Assembly (NCBI GenBank): GCA_016703945.1
Contig: JADJBC010000045.1
Coordinates: 186,001 to 250,000, forward strand
Length of the DNA: 64,000 nucleotides
Origin: Candidatus Aalborgicola danicus
Lineage (GTDB): Bacteria; Pseudomonadota; Gammaproteobacteria; Burkholderiales; Burkholderiaceae_C
Reading direction: 5' to 3'
In this document: positions 45,266-54,556 of the stretch, piece after piece
Layout of the letters: each line of letters begins with the position of its first letter
How positions within the stretch are numbered: the first letter of the stretch is position 1
Notes under the pieces: model-generated
Told to the model about the DNA's origin: nothing
Database searches by the model: none
What the model saw: only the letters and a program-made list of their open reading frames with translations
Made by a program: the position numbers and the translations under genes

Positions 45266-46252
45266 GCCAAGCGGCTCAGAGCCCTTGGGGCGGCCCGGCG
45301 GGAAATTGCCCTCTTCCAAACTGGCGTTGTGGGCTTGTGTCAAGCAGTTCTGAAACGCCCGCGTAGCCCGCGCGGCCTCCGGTGAGCGTCGGGCAATTGC
45401 AAAGAACTGGCAGGTGTAGCGAAATACTGCCGCATTCACTGCCCGCATCAGCCCCGCACGCACAAAGCTCTGGGCGTAGTGATCGGGCAAAAATCCCAGA
45501 AACTGACCCGACAAAATCAGCGTGGCTATCGCCTCCTGATCGAAACCGGTCGCCTTGCGCGCCAGGCGCACCTGCTGGCTGAGCTCCATGTTCGGCGAGT
45601 GGTAGCCCAACCCGGCGAACGGGTAGGCGCGCAGACCTTCCCAATCCTGCGGCTGGGCCGTTGGTTCGGCATCAAACAGCGGATGTGCGGTGCCGCAGTA
45701 CAGCAGCATGGTCTCGTCGAACAGCTCGGCGTATTCCAGCGCGTCCGAGCTGCGGTGGCCGGGGATGATGCCGATCTGGTACTGCCCGTCCAGCACGCCG
45801 CGCTCAATCGCGGTCAGGGTGCCCACGTGCAGGTTCAGCGCCACATCGGGCGCCTGGCGGCTGAACAGCGCAATGGCCTGCGCGATGTGTGAGGCCGGGT
45901 TGCTGGCGGTCTTGTCGAACATCGCCACGTGCAGCGCGCCGCCCATGCGCTGGTGGATCTCATCCACGCCACTGCGAAAGGCGTCGGTCGCCGCCAGCAG
46001 CGCCGTGGTCTGCTCGTAGATCTTGTTGCCTTCCGGCGTCAGCGCAAAGCCCCCCCGGCCCCGGCGGCACAAGGTGAGGCCCAGTCGGGTTTCCAGGTCC
46101 TTGATGTGGCGGCTAACCGTGGAAGTTCCGATGTTGAGCTCCAGTTCCGCCGCCGCCATGCCGCCGCAATCCACCACCGCACGAAACACGCGCAGCAGCC
46201 GCAGATCCATATCGCTGATCTGGCCCAGAACGGCTTTCTTCTTAACTTGCAT
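45251..46252 (-). CDS. LysR-family regulator of beta-alanine genes
   Basis: 333 residues from the ATG at 46252 (the longer frame back to 46438 overlaps the aminotransferase start and is Trp/Arg-rich noise). HTH at about 15-75 (DLRLLRVFRAVVDCGGMAAA, NIGTSTVSRHIKDLE), then an effector domain with YQIGIIPGHRSSDALEY. It is divergent from the aminotransferase gene with 113 bases between starts, so it probably controls that operon; the effector may be beta-alanine or a pyrimidine breakdown product, which is inference. Confidence 0.82.
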   Translation of the reverse strand: MQVKKKAVLGQISDMDLRLLRVFRAVVDCGGMAAAELELNIGTSTVSRHIKDLETRLGLTLCRRGRGGFALTPEGNKIYEQTTALLAATDAFRSGVDEIHQRMGGALHVAMFDKTASNPASHIAQAIALFSRQAPDVALNLHVGTLTAIERGVLDGQYQIGIIPGHRSSDALEYAELFDETMLLYCGTAHPLFDAEPTAQPQDWEGLRAYPFAGLGYHSPNMELSQQVRLARKATGFDQEAIATLILSGQFLGFLPDHYAQSFVRAGLMRAVNAAVFRYTCQFFAIARRSPEAARATRAFQNCLTQAHNASLEEGNFPPGRPKGSEPLGGQPS

Positions 46253-46365
46253 AAATTGACAACTAAATAGTGATATTTGTGACTTTATGAGAGTAACAGA
46301 GCCGCCCACAATGCGCCATTCCCCACCGGGGCCCAAGCGCATCGACACCGACCAGGAGGCAGACC

Positions 46366-47748
46366 ATGAAACCCCACGACAACGCCAGCCCCACCACCGC
46401 CGTGACCAGCACCAGCCCCTTCCCCGGTGACGCCGCATGGATGGAGGCGCACTGGATGCCCTTCTCGGCCAACCGCAACTTCAAGGCTGCCGGCGCACAA
46501 GCCGGGCGCATGCTGGTCAGCGCCCAGGGCGCCTATTACACCGACAGCCACGGCAAAAAGGTGTTCGACGGCCTGTCCGGTCTGTGGTGCTGTGGTCTGG
46601 GCCATGGTCGTTCGGAGATCACTGAAGCGGTGAGCCGCCAGATCGGCACCATGGACTATTCGCCCGCCTTCCAGTACGGCCACCCGTTGTCGTTCGAATT
46701 GGCCAACAAGATCACCGAACTCATGCCCGCCGGGCTGGACCATGTGTTCTTCACCGGCTCGGGCTCCGAGTCCGCCGACACCGCGCTGAAGATGGCGCGT
46801 GCCTACTGGCGTGCCAAGGGCCAAGGCACGAAAACGCGGCTGATCGGACGTGAAAAGGGCTACCACGGCGTGAACTTTGGCGGCATCTCGGTCGGCGGCA
46901 TTGTCGGCAACCGCAAGACCTTTGGCCAGGGCATTGAGGCCGACCACCTGCCCCACACCCAGCCTGCCATGGGGTCGTTTTATAAGGGCATGCCACCGAC
47001 CGGTGCCGAACTGGCCGACGAACTGTTGAAGCTGATTGCGCTGCACGACGCGTCCAACATCGCCGCCGTCATCGTCGAGCCCATGTCGGGTTCCGCCGGC
47101 GTCGTGATTCCACCGGTGGGCTATTTGCAGCGCCTGCGCGAGATCTGCACCGCCAACAACATCCTGCTGATTTTTGATGAGGTCATCACCGGCTTTGGCC
47201 GCATGGGCGCCTACACCGGCGCGGCCGCCTTTGGCGTGACGCCCGACATCCTGAACATCGCCAAGCAGGTCACCAACGGTGCCCAGCCGCTGGGCGCGGT
47301 GGTCGCCAAAAAGGACATCTACGACACCTTCATGGCCCAGGGCGGCCCGGACTACATGCTGGAGTTTGCCCACGGCTACACCTACTCCGCCCACCCGGTG
47401 GCCTGCGCCGCCGGCATTGCCGCGCTGGATGTGCTGGTCAAGGAAAACATGGTCGAGCGCGTGGCCGCGCTGGCACCGCATTTCGAGCAGGCCGTGCACA
47501 GCCTCAAAGGCGCCAAGCACGTCGCCGACATCCGCAACTACGGCCTGGCCGCCGGCTTCACGATCGCAAGCGCACCCGGCGAGCCGGCCAAGCGGCCGTA
47601 TGAGATCGCGATGAAATGCCTGGAAAAAGGCTTCTACGTGCGCTATGGTGGAGACACGATCCAGCTAGCACCACCCTTTATCGCCACCGCAGCCGAGATC
47701 GACAGCCTGATCAACGCCCTGGGCGAATCGCTGAACGCCACCGCCTGA
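46366..47748 (+). CDS. bauA: Beta-alanine (omega-amino acid):pyruvate aminotransferase
   Basis: 460 residues, a class III PLP aminotransferase. Signature regions: FTGSGSESADTALKMARAYW, YHGVNFGGISVGG, Asp in LLIFDEVITGFGRMG and the PLP Lys in NIAKQVTNGAQPLG. The sequence type is that of beta-alanine:pyruvate enzymes, giving malonate semialdehyde and alanine. Start ATG has GGAGG seven to eleven bases ahead. It leads an operon with the semialdehyde dehydrogenase, 86 bases downstream, with an interspersed repeat between. Confidence 0.88.
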   Translation: MKPHDNASPTTAVTSTSPFPGDAAWMEAHWMPFSANRNFKAAGAQAGRMLVSAQGAYYTDSHGKKVFDGLSGLWCCGLGHGRSEITEAVSRQIGTMDYSPAFQYGHPLSFELANKITELMPAGLDHVFFTGSGSESADTALKMARAYWRAKGQGTKTRLIGREKGYHGVNFGGISVGGIVGNRKTFGQGIEADHLPHTQPAMGSFYKGMPPTGAELADELLKLIALHDASNIAAVIVEPMSGSAGVVIPPVGYLQRLREICTANNILLIFDEVITGFGRMGAYTGAAAFGVTPDILNIAKQVTNGAQPLGAVVAKKDIYDTFMAQGGPDYMLEFAHGYTYSAHPVACAAGIAALDVLVKENMVERVAALAPHFEQAVHSLKGAKHVADIRNYGLAAGFTIASAPGEPAKRPYEIAMKCLEKGFYVRYGGDTIQLAPPFIATAAEIDSLINALGESLNATA

Positions 47749-47751
47749 CAC

Positions 47752-47811
47752 AATATGCTCTTGTTTTGATAGCTGTTTGCGCAGTATCCACGAGGGCTAG
47801 CAGCCATTTTC
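47752..47811 (+). repeat. Interspersed 'ACGAGGGCTAG' repeat
   Basis: TTTTGATAGCTGTTTGCGCA, then GTATCCACGAGGGCTAGCAG: one of the best copies, in the gap between the aminotransferase and dehydrogenase genes, same strand. Confidence 0.8.
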
Positions 47812-47834
47812 ATCCATAGTCATCCAGGAAAACC

Positions 47835-49341
47835 ATGTCCCAACTCCCCACCATCGGCCACCTGATCGGCGGCCAGATCGTCACCACCGGCACACGCGCC
47901 CAGGACGTGTTCAACCCCGCCACTGGCCGCGCCGAGAAGCGCGTGCTGCTGGCCAGCAAGGCCACGGTTGAAGAAGCCATTGCCAACGCCCAGGCCGCCT
48001 TCCCCGCCTGGCGCAACACACCACCGCTCAAGCGCGCCCGCGTCATGGGCAATCTGAAGGTCCTGCTGGAACAGCACGCCGAAGAAATCTGCGCACTGAT
48101 CACCGCCGAGCACGGCAAGGTGCTCTCCGACGCCCTGGGCGAGCTGCAACGCGGCATCGAGAACGTGGAATACGCCAGCTACGCGCCCGAACTGCTCAAG
48201 GGCGAGCACAGCAAGAACGTCGGCCCTGCCATCGACTCGTGGAGCGAATTCCAGCCGCTGGGCGTGACCGCCGGCATCACCCCGTTCAATTTCCCGGCCA
48301 TGGTGCCGCTGTGGATGTGGCCCATGGCCGTGGCCTGCGGCAACACCTTCATCCTTAAACCTTCTGAGCGCGACCCAAGCAGCACCCTGCGCATTGCCGA
48401 GCTGGCCCTGGAAGCCGGCCTGCCACCCGGCGTGCTGAATGTGGTCAACGGCGACAAGGAAGCTGTGGACACGCTGCTGACCGACCCGCGTATCAAGGCG
48501 GTGAGTTTCGTAGGCTCCACCCCCATTGCCGAATACATCTACACCTCCGGTTGTGCCCACGGCAAGCGGGTGCAGGCCTTGGGCGGTGCCAAGAACCACG
48601 CCGTGGTCATGCCCGACGCGGACATAGCCAATGCCGTGAGCGCACTCATGGGCGCGGCTTACGGCTCCTGCGGCGAACGCTGCATGGCCATCCCGCTGGT
48701 GGTGGCCGTGGGCGATGCCACGGCCGACGCCGTGATTGCCGGTCTGAAGACCGAGATCGCCAAGATGAAGGTCGGCCCCGGCACTGCGCTGGGTATGGAC
48801 ATGGGCCCCCTGGTGACCAAGCCGCACTTTGAGAAAGGTCAAGGGTTATGTGGACCAGGGCGTGAAGGAAGGCGCCACACTGGTGGTGGACGGCCGTGGC
48901 CTGACCATCGCCGGCCATGAGGACGGCTACTACCTCGGCCCCTGCCTGTTCGACAACGTCAAGCCCGGCATGGTGATCTACCAGGAAGAAATCTTCGGCC
49001 CGGTGCTGGGCGTAGTGCGCGTCAAGACCCTGCAAGAAGCCATGGACCTGATCGACGCCCACGAATACGGCAACGGCACCTGCATCTTCACCCGCGACGG
49101 CGAGGCCGCCCGCTACTTCACCGACAACATCCTGGTCGGCATGGTGGGCGTCAACGTGCCGCTGCCCGTGCCGGTGGCCTACCACTCGTTTGGCGGCTGG
49201 AAGCGCAGTTTGTTTGGCGACCTTCATGCTTACGGACCCGATGCCGTGCGCTTCTATACCAAGCGCAAGACGATCACGCAGCGCTGGCCGAGCGCGGGCG
49301 TGCGTGAGGGGGCAGTGTTCAGCTTTCCGAGCAGCAAATAG
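47835..49341 (+). pseudogene. mmsA: CoA-acylating (methyl)malonate-semialdehyde dehydrogenase, frameshifted
   Basis: The first frame runs from MSQLPTIGHLIGGQIV through NAD-binding FKPSERD-like (LKPSERDPSS) and the catalytic Cys in GSCGERCMA to MGPLVTKPHFEK, then leaves the family; the second frame continues KVKGYVDQGVKEGA to SFPSSK. The cause is one extra A in the AAA at 48834-48836 (GAGAAAGGTC where GAGAAGGTC is expected). With one A fewer the protein is 501 residues, normal for MmsA/BauC. It turns malonate semialdehyde into acetyl-CoA (or the methyl form into propionyl-CoA). It lies in the bauA operon. Confidence 0.85.
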
Positions 49342-49493
49342 CCACAACGATCACATCTTTGATACGAGGGGCCAATTGAAGCTGTGCCAAAGAGGCACTT
49401 TGTCTGTCTGGTGCACCACCAAGCAAGTTGCTTTTTTCGACCATCAACGGCAAGATGCGAGCGTCCTTGGGTCCGTCCCTTTGAAAGCCTGCC

Positions 49494-49985
49494 TTGCCAC
49501 ATCCAAACTCAAACCCCAATCCCCCTGATCTGACCGGTCTGATTGCCGCGGTGACGCGCAGCACGGAAGCAGCCGGCCTTAAACAGTTCCTGGACCCCGC
49601 CCGCTGGAAGGTATTGGTGGACTATGTACGCCCGGCCCAGCACCAGCGCGGAGAGCTGCTCATTTCGCAAGGCGACCACGACCGAAAGTTGTATTTTGTG
49701 GAGTCTGGCGACCTCAAAGTGGATATGCACAGCGACAAAGGCATTGTTCACCTAGCCGTCCTGGGACCGGGCACGGTGGTGGGGGAAGGCAGTTTTTTTT
49801 CCCGTGCGGTGCGCATCGCAACCGTATCGGCTTACAGCGATTGCAAGGTCTGGACGCTCACCCCGGCCGACTTTGACGACCTGTCGCGCCACCACCCGCA
49901 GGTTGCATTGGCCTTGGCCATGGCCTTGGGTGCCGTCCTGGCGAACCGGATGCTGGACTTGAGCAAACGTTCAGCCGTGACCTGA
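49494..49985 (+). CDS. Cyclic-nucleotide-binding-domain protein
   Basis: 163 residues starting at TTG (no ATG or GTG is available near the N-terminus). A CRP-like barrel spans about 30-140 (HQRGELLISQGDHDRKLYFV, DLKVDMHSDKG, phosphate-cassette region GTVVGEGSFFSRAVRIATV) and a short C helix ends the protein without an HTH. It overlaps the cyclase gene tail-to-tail by 15 bases. The pair suggests a cyclic-nucleotide signalling module. Confidence 0.7.
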   Translation: MPHPNSNPNPPDLTGLIAAVTRSTEAAGLKQFLDPARWKVLVDYVRPAQHQRGELLISQGDHDRKLYFVESGDLKVDMHSDKGIVHLAVLGPGTVVGEGSFFSRAVRIATVSAYSDCKVWTLTPADFDDLSRHHPQVALALAMALGAVLANRMLDLSKRSAVT

Positions 49986-51176
49986 GGGTGCCAGCACCAC
50001 GGCACGCAGTGGTTCACGTTTTCCTTTGGCGACAATGTCCCGCGACTTGACAACCGGCAGGCCTGCTGCCGCGCAGATCGCGACCGACGCCAGCAGCTCG
50101 CCGGGCGCTGCGGCATCACACAACCTCTGAGCGGTGTTCACAGTATCTCCGATGAAGTCATAAGCTTTGGCGTTGTGACCGCCCAGCACACCTTCCACAA
50201 CCTGACCCACATGCACGCCGGCGCCGGCCGCCAAACCCTGTTCAGCCAACAGGTGGTGGGTGGACGCCAGCATTCGCCTCGCCGCCGTTAGTGCGCTCGC
50301 CGCGTCCGCGAACACGACCATCACTTCGTCTGCGGTGTATTTGAGTTTGATGGGTGTGGCGTCACCCAGGGCGGTTTCCGCTGCGGCGTAAAAATCGTTG
50401 AGCATGCCCACCACCGCCTCTGGTGTCTTTTGCTCGCTCCAGGCTGTGAAGCCCCGGATGTCCATGAACACAACTGCCCGGTTGACCCTCTTGAGCGACA
50501 AGACCTCGGCATCGTTGATGGCGCGACTCAAAATGCCGCTACCCAGAGACCACTCGGAATACTGGCGCAACTGCGCGGTGAGCGCCTGAACTTTCTCCCA
50601 GGAGCGCCGCAAACTGACCTCCGCGAAACCCAACAGCAGACCGAGCAAAAGCAGCACGATGGCCAGAAAACTGTGGGCACGGTCACCAAAAAAACCTTCC
50701 CATGACAGGCCAATGCCCTTGCTGCGGGCTTCGAACAGGGCGTAAAGCACCAAGGGTATGGCTGACCGCACCACACTCTCCAGCGACACCAGCACCGTAT
50801 CCCATGCCGGACGGTGCGCCTGCAGCGTCTGCAACACGCCAAAACCAACGGCAAATCCCCAGTAAGCCTGGTGGTGCCACTGCAAAAAGAAGTCACCCCC
50901 TTCAAAAAACACCTCGGTCAGCGAATAGAAGGCAGGCCCGATCAGGTTGGACAGCATGGGCCATGCCCGGTTTTTTTCATGCAGCCACTCGCTGCTGGCG
51001 GCCTGGACCAAACCCCCGGCCACCAACAGATAGGGGTCAATGCGAAAGAAATAACCTGGCCGTGCCAACAGCGCTTCGAGAATCAGTAGAACCAGTGGCA
51101 CGTGGCCGCTGTGGGTCAACAGGTTGCGCACAGCCCGCGCCACAAAAGGCTGCGATGGAAGTCTGCCGGAGGTCAT
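49971..51176 (-). CDS. Membrane class III adenylate/guanylate cyclase
   Basis: 401 residues. The N-terminal half is hydrophobic with five to six membrane helices (about 20-185, e.g. VLVSLESVVRSAIPLVLYAL); a short linker helix leads to a cyclase homology domain (about 230-395). The first metal Asp is in VVFMDIRGFTAWSE and the second in KYTADEVMVVF; DFIGDTVNTAQRL is the ribose/transition-state region. Both metal sites are present so activity is likely. Whether the product is cAMP or cGMP cannot be settled from the visible specificity residues. Confidence 0.83.
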   Translation of the reverse strand: MTSGRLPSQPFVARAVRNLLTHSGHVPLVLLILEALLARPGYFFRIDPYLLVAGGLVQAASSEWLHEKNRAWPMLSNLIGPAFYSLTEVFFEGGDFFLQWHHQAYWGFAVGFGVLQTLQAHRPAWDTVLVSLESVVRSAIPLVLYALFEARSKGIGLSWEGFFGDRAHSFLAIVLLLLGLLLGFAEVSLRRSWEKVQALTAQLRQYSEWSLGSGILSRAINDAEVLSLKRVNRAVVFMDIRGFTAWSEQKTPEAVVGMLNDFYAAAETALGDATPIKLKYTADEVMVVFADAASALTAARRMLASTHHLLAEQGLAAGAGVHVGQVVEGVLGGHNAKAYDFIGDTVNTAQRLCDAAAPGELLASVAICAAAGLPVVKSRDIVAKGKREPLRAVVLAPSGHG

Positions 51177-51223
51177 GCCCTAAGTATGACTGCGAATGCC
51201 GGGCAGGGGATAATCGCTCCCTC

Positions 51224-53188
51224 ATGGCACTTATTACCTTACTTGACGCCCAGCTGGCATTCGGGCATGTCCCGCTTCTCGATCACGCTGATTTTTCCCT
51301 TGAAACCGCGGAGCGCGTGGGCCTGATTGGCCGCAACGGCGCTGGCAAATCCTCCATGCTCAAAATTCTGGGCGGTATGGAGCGCCCCGATGACGGCACG
51401 CTGCAGGTGCAGAGTGGCACCCGCATCGCGTATGTGGCCCAAGAGCCGATTCTGGATGCGGACGCTACTGTTTTTGTCGCTGTCCGTGCAGGCTTGGAGC
51501 GGGTGATCGGCCTGATTGAAGAGTACTGCCTGGGCCATGGCGACCTGGACGCGATGCAAAGCGAGATCGAAACGCTGGACGGCTGGAACTGGGAACAACG
51601 CGTGGGCGAGACCCTGCACCGTCTGCACCTGAATCCGGACGCGATCGTCAACACCCTGTCGGGCGGTACCAAAAAGCGCGTGGCCTTGGCCCAGGCGCTG
51701 GTGGCGCAGCCCGATGTGCTGCTGCTGGACGAGCCGACCAACCACCTGGATCTGGACAGCATCGAATGGCTGGAAGGCCTGCTGGTCGATTTCAAGGGCT
51801 CCATCATTACCGTCACCCACGACCGCTCATTTCTGGACAACGTGGCCACGCGCATCGTCGAGCTGGACCGCGGCAAGCTGCTGAGCTACCCCGGTAATTT
51901 TGCCGCTTACCTGCTGCAAAAGGAAGAACAACTGGCGCAGGAGGCGGTCGTCAATGCCAAAGCCGACAAACTGCTGGCGCAAGAAGAGGTGTGGATACGC
52001 AAGGGTGTGGAAGCCCGCCGCACCCGCGCCACCGCGCGCATCGTGCGCCTGGACGAGTTGCGCAGCAAACGCGAAGCGCGCCGCGATGTGGTGGGGAGCG
52101 TCAATATGGATGTCAACACCGGCGACAAGAGCGGCAAGTTGGTGGCTGAACTCACCCACGTCAGCAAGACCTTTGGCGACCGCAAAATTGTGGACGACTT
52201 CACCGCGACGATTTTGCGTGGTGACAAGATTGGCTTGCTAGGCCCGAACGGCGCGGGCAAAACCACGCTGCTCAAACTGATCCTGGGCGACTACCAGCCC
52301 GATCCGGCCCCCGCCAACTCTCCCAGGCCCGAGCCCGGCCACAGCCCCTGGGGCACGGTGCGCCAGGGTGCCAACATCACCGTGGCCTACTTCGACCAGA
52401 TGCGCAATGCGCTGGACCTGGATTCCACGCTGGAAGACTTCATCAGCCCCGGCAGCGAGTGGATCGAGATTGGCAACCAGAAGAAGCACCGCAAGAGTTA
52501 CCTGGGCGACTTTTTGTTCTCTCCGGCGCGTGCCACCTCACCGGTACGGTCGCTGAGCGGTGGTGAACGCAACCGCTTGCTGCTGGCGCGCCTGTTTGCC
52601 CGCCCCGCCAATGTGCTGGTGCTGGACGAACCCACCAACGACCTGGACATCGACACGCTGGAACTGCTGGAAGACCTGCTGCAAAACTACGACGGCACCG
52701 TGTTCCTGGTCAGCCATGACCGGACCTTTCTGGACAACGTCGTCACCAGCACCATTGCCTTTGAAGGCGACGCCAAGTGGCGCGAGTACGAAGGTGGCGT
52801 GAGCGACTGGCTGATCCAGACCAAGCGCGCCAATGCGATCAACGCAGCGCTGGGCAAAACTACGGCCAAGCCTTTTAACTACGAGCGTGAGCAGCTACAA
52901 AAACAGGAGCAGGCCACGGCCCAGGTCAGCGCACAGACTCCGGTGGCACCACCACCCAGCAAGACCAAAAAGCTCAGTTTCAAGGAGCAGCGCGAGCTGG
53001 ATGCTTTGCCGGACCTGATTGCCGCACTCGAAGCCGAGCAAAAGGAAGTCTCCGAGGCCTTGGCCGACGGCAGCCTTTACGCCGTCGACAACGTGCGGGC
53101 CATGCGGTTGGCCACCCGCAATGCGCAGATCGACGACGAACTGATGGCTGCACTGGAGCGCTGGGAAGTGTTGGGCCGCCCGGCATGA
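51224..53188 (+). CDS. uup: ABC-F ATPase Uup
   Basis: 654 residues from the ATG at 51224; the frame is open back to 50702 but that part is the antisense of the cyclase gene. Two ABC modules: GRNGAGKSS, LSGGTKKR, LLLDEPTNHLDLDS, then GPNGAGKTT, LSGGERNR, LVLDEPTNDLDIDT, linked by a long helical segment. A C-terminal coiled-coil of the Uup type (KKLSFKEQRELDALPDLIA) follows a QEQA-rich linker. There is a small insert of about 18 residues in module 2 after GDYQPDP. Uup acts in the cytosol on ribosomes or branched DNA, not in transport. Confidence 0.9.
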   Translation: MALITLLDAQLAFGHVPLLDHADFSLETAERVGLIGRNGAGKSSMLKILGGMERPDDGTLQVQSGTRIAYVAQEPILDADATVFVAVRAGLERVIGLIEEYCLGHGDLDAMQSEIETLDGWNWEQRVGETLHRLHLNPDAIVNTLSGGTKKRVALAQALVAQPDVLLLDEPTNHLDLDSIEWLEGLLVDFKGSIITVTHDRSFLDNVATRIVELDRGKLLSYPGNFAAYLLQKEEQLAQEAVVNAKADKLLAQEEVWIRKGVEARRTRATARIVRLDELRSKREARRDVVGSVNMDVNTGDKSGKLVAELTHVSKTFGDRKIVDDFTATILRGDKIGLLGPNGAGKTTLLKLILGDYQPDPAPANSPRPEPGHSPWGTVRQGANITVAYFDQMRNALDLDSTLEDFISPGSEWIEIGNQKKHRKSYLGDFLFSPARATSPVRSLSGGERNRLLLARLFARPANVLVLDEPTNDLDIDTLELLEDLLQNYDGTVFLVSHDRTFLDNVVTSTIAFEGDAKWREYEGGVSDWLIQTKRANAINAALGKTTAKPFNYEREQLQKQEQATAQVSAQTPVAPPPSKTKKLSFKEQRELDALPDLIAALEAEQKEVSEALADGSLYAVDNVRAMRLATRNAQIDDELMAALERWEVLGRPA

Positions 53189-53213
53189 TCAGCGCGTGTG
53201 GGAAGGCCTGGCC

Positions 53214-54470
53214 CTAGACCACACTCGCGTTGCGCAACTGTTCGATGGCGGCGGGGCCAAGCCCCAGACCGGCCAACACCTCGACCGTATGCTCCCCAAG
53301 CGCAGGTGGCGGCCGGTGCACCACTGCAGGCGTATCCATCAGCCGCAGGGGGCTGGCAACTGTTGCTATTGAATTGATATCTGTCTTTGCAATGGATTCG
53401 GGGGCAAGAGGCTGATTCAGCTTAAGTTTTCGGGCCACAACCTGTTCATCCGCAAAGGCCTGGCCCAGACTGTTGATAGGGCCACAGGGCACGGCCTTGT
53501 CTTCCAGTAGCGCAATCCACTGGGCCGTGGTGCGATGGCGGGTGACGGTTGTTATCGCTGATGCCAGCTCGGCTCGGTGCTCGACCCGCAGGCGGTTGGT
53601 GGCAAAGCGCGGGTCGGCGGCCCACTGGGGCTGCTCGGTGGCAGCGCAGAAACGGGCAAACTGGCCGTCGTTGCCAATGGCCAACAGCATGGCGCCATCC
53701 AGCGTGGGAAAGTCCTGATAGGGTGCCAGGCTGGGGTGGCTATTGCCCTGGCGTTGTGGCACTTTGTCAGTATTCAAAAAGCCGGCAGCCTGGTTGGCCA
53801 GGATGGCCATGCCGACATCGAGCAAGGCCATGTCGATCAACTGCCCCTGACCGGTGCGGTGGCGCACTTCGATGGCGGCCAGGATGGCGCTGCAGGCGTA
53901 AACGCCGGTGAACAAATCAATCAGCGCAACACCCACCCGTTGCGGACCTCCGCCCGGAGTGCCGTCGGCCCGACCAGTGATATCCATCATGCCGCTCATG
54001 GCCTGGATCATCAGGTCGTAACCGGCGCGCCCGGCATACGGCCCGTCCTGCCCGAAGCCGGTGATGGAGCAGTAGATCAGGCGCGGGTTCAGTGCTTTCA
54101 GGCTTTCGTAGTCCAGCCCGTATTTGGCCAGGCCGCCGACCTTGAAGTTCTCTACCAGCACATCGCTGTGCAGCGCCATTTGCCGGATCAGGGCCTGGCC
54201 CTCGGGTTGGGCCATGTCGATGGTGACGGAGCGTTTGTTGCGGTTGCAGGCTGTGAAGTAGGTGGCGTGTTGGGTGGGGTTGCCATCGGCGTCGTGCAGG
54301 AAGGGCGGGCCCCAGTGGCGGGTGTCGTCGCCCTCACCGGGTTTTTCTATTTTTATGACGTCTGCGCCCAGGTCGGCCAGCATCTGGGTGCACCAGGGGC
54401 CGGCCAGGACTCTGGAGAGGTCCAGGACCTTGATGTGGGGGAGGGCGGAGGGTTTTTCTTGGGTTGTCAT
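53214..54470 (-). CDS. Class III CoA-transferase (CaiB/BaiF family), probable glutarate CoA-transferase
   Basis: 418 residues. Family features: KVLDLSRVLAGPWCTQMLADLG at the start, IKIEKPGEGDDTR, GQDGPYAGRAGYD and the catalytic Asp in IDMALLDVG. Lying downstream of glutaryl-CoA dehydrogenase on the same strand, it is a likely succinyl-CoA:glutarate CoA-transferase, though other dicarboxylates are possible. An interspersed repeat is embedded in frame near the C-terminus. The 5' leader is unusual: about 60 bases of A/C-rich, unstructured sequence (minus strand) between the large palindrome and the ATG. Confidence 0.85.
   Translation of the reverse strand: MTTQEKPSALPHIKVLDLSRVLAGPWCTQMLADLGADVIKIEKPGEGDDTRHWGPPFLHDADGNPTQHATYFTACNRNKRSVTIDMAQPEGQALIRQMALHSDVLVENFKVGGLAKYGLDYESLKALNPRLIYCSITGFGQDGPYAGRAGYDLMIQAMSGMMDITGRADGTPGGGPQRVGVALIDLFTGVYACSAILAAIEVRHRTGQGQLIDMALLDVGMAILANQAAGFLNTDKVPQRQGNSHPSLAPYQDFPTLDGAMLLAIGNDGQFARFCAATEQPQWAADPRFATNRLRVEHRAELASAITTVTRHRTTAQWIALLEDKAVPCGPINSLGQAFADEQVVARKLKLNQPLAPESIAKTDINSIATVASPLRLMDTPAVVHRPPPALGEHTVEVLAGLGLGPAAIEQLRNASVV
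53361..53420 (+). repeat. Interspersed repeat embedded in frame in the CoA-transferase gene
   Basis: TTGATATCTGTCTTTGCAAT then GGATTCGGGGGCAAGAGGCT aligns with the family in the ATAGCT, TTGCGCA, ACGAGGGCTAGAGGC blocks, with substitutions. Antisense to the gene it encodes about LNQPLAPESIAKTDINSIAT. Confidence 0.55.
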
Positions 54471-54556
54471 GGGTTGTATTTCTTGTCTGTCTGTTTGGTT
54501 GTTTGTTTACTTGTTCGTTATTTGACTGGTTGCATTTTTTGCTGCGCAGCTTTTGT

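Noticed and set aside
46285..47520. A 411-codon frame antisense to the aminotransferase
   Set aside because: Shadow frame; the PLP-site motifs are in the plus-strand gene.
50702..51223. An N-terminal extension of Uup to 50702
   Set aside because: It is antisense to the cyclase and lacks ABC-F features; the ATG at 51224 gives the normal family start.
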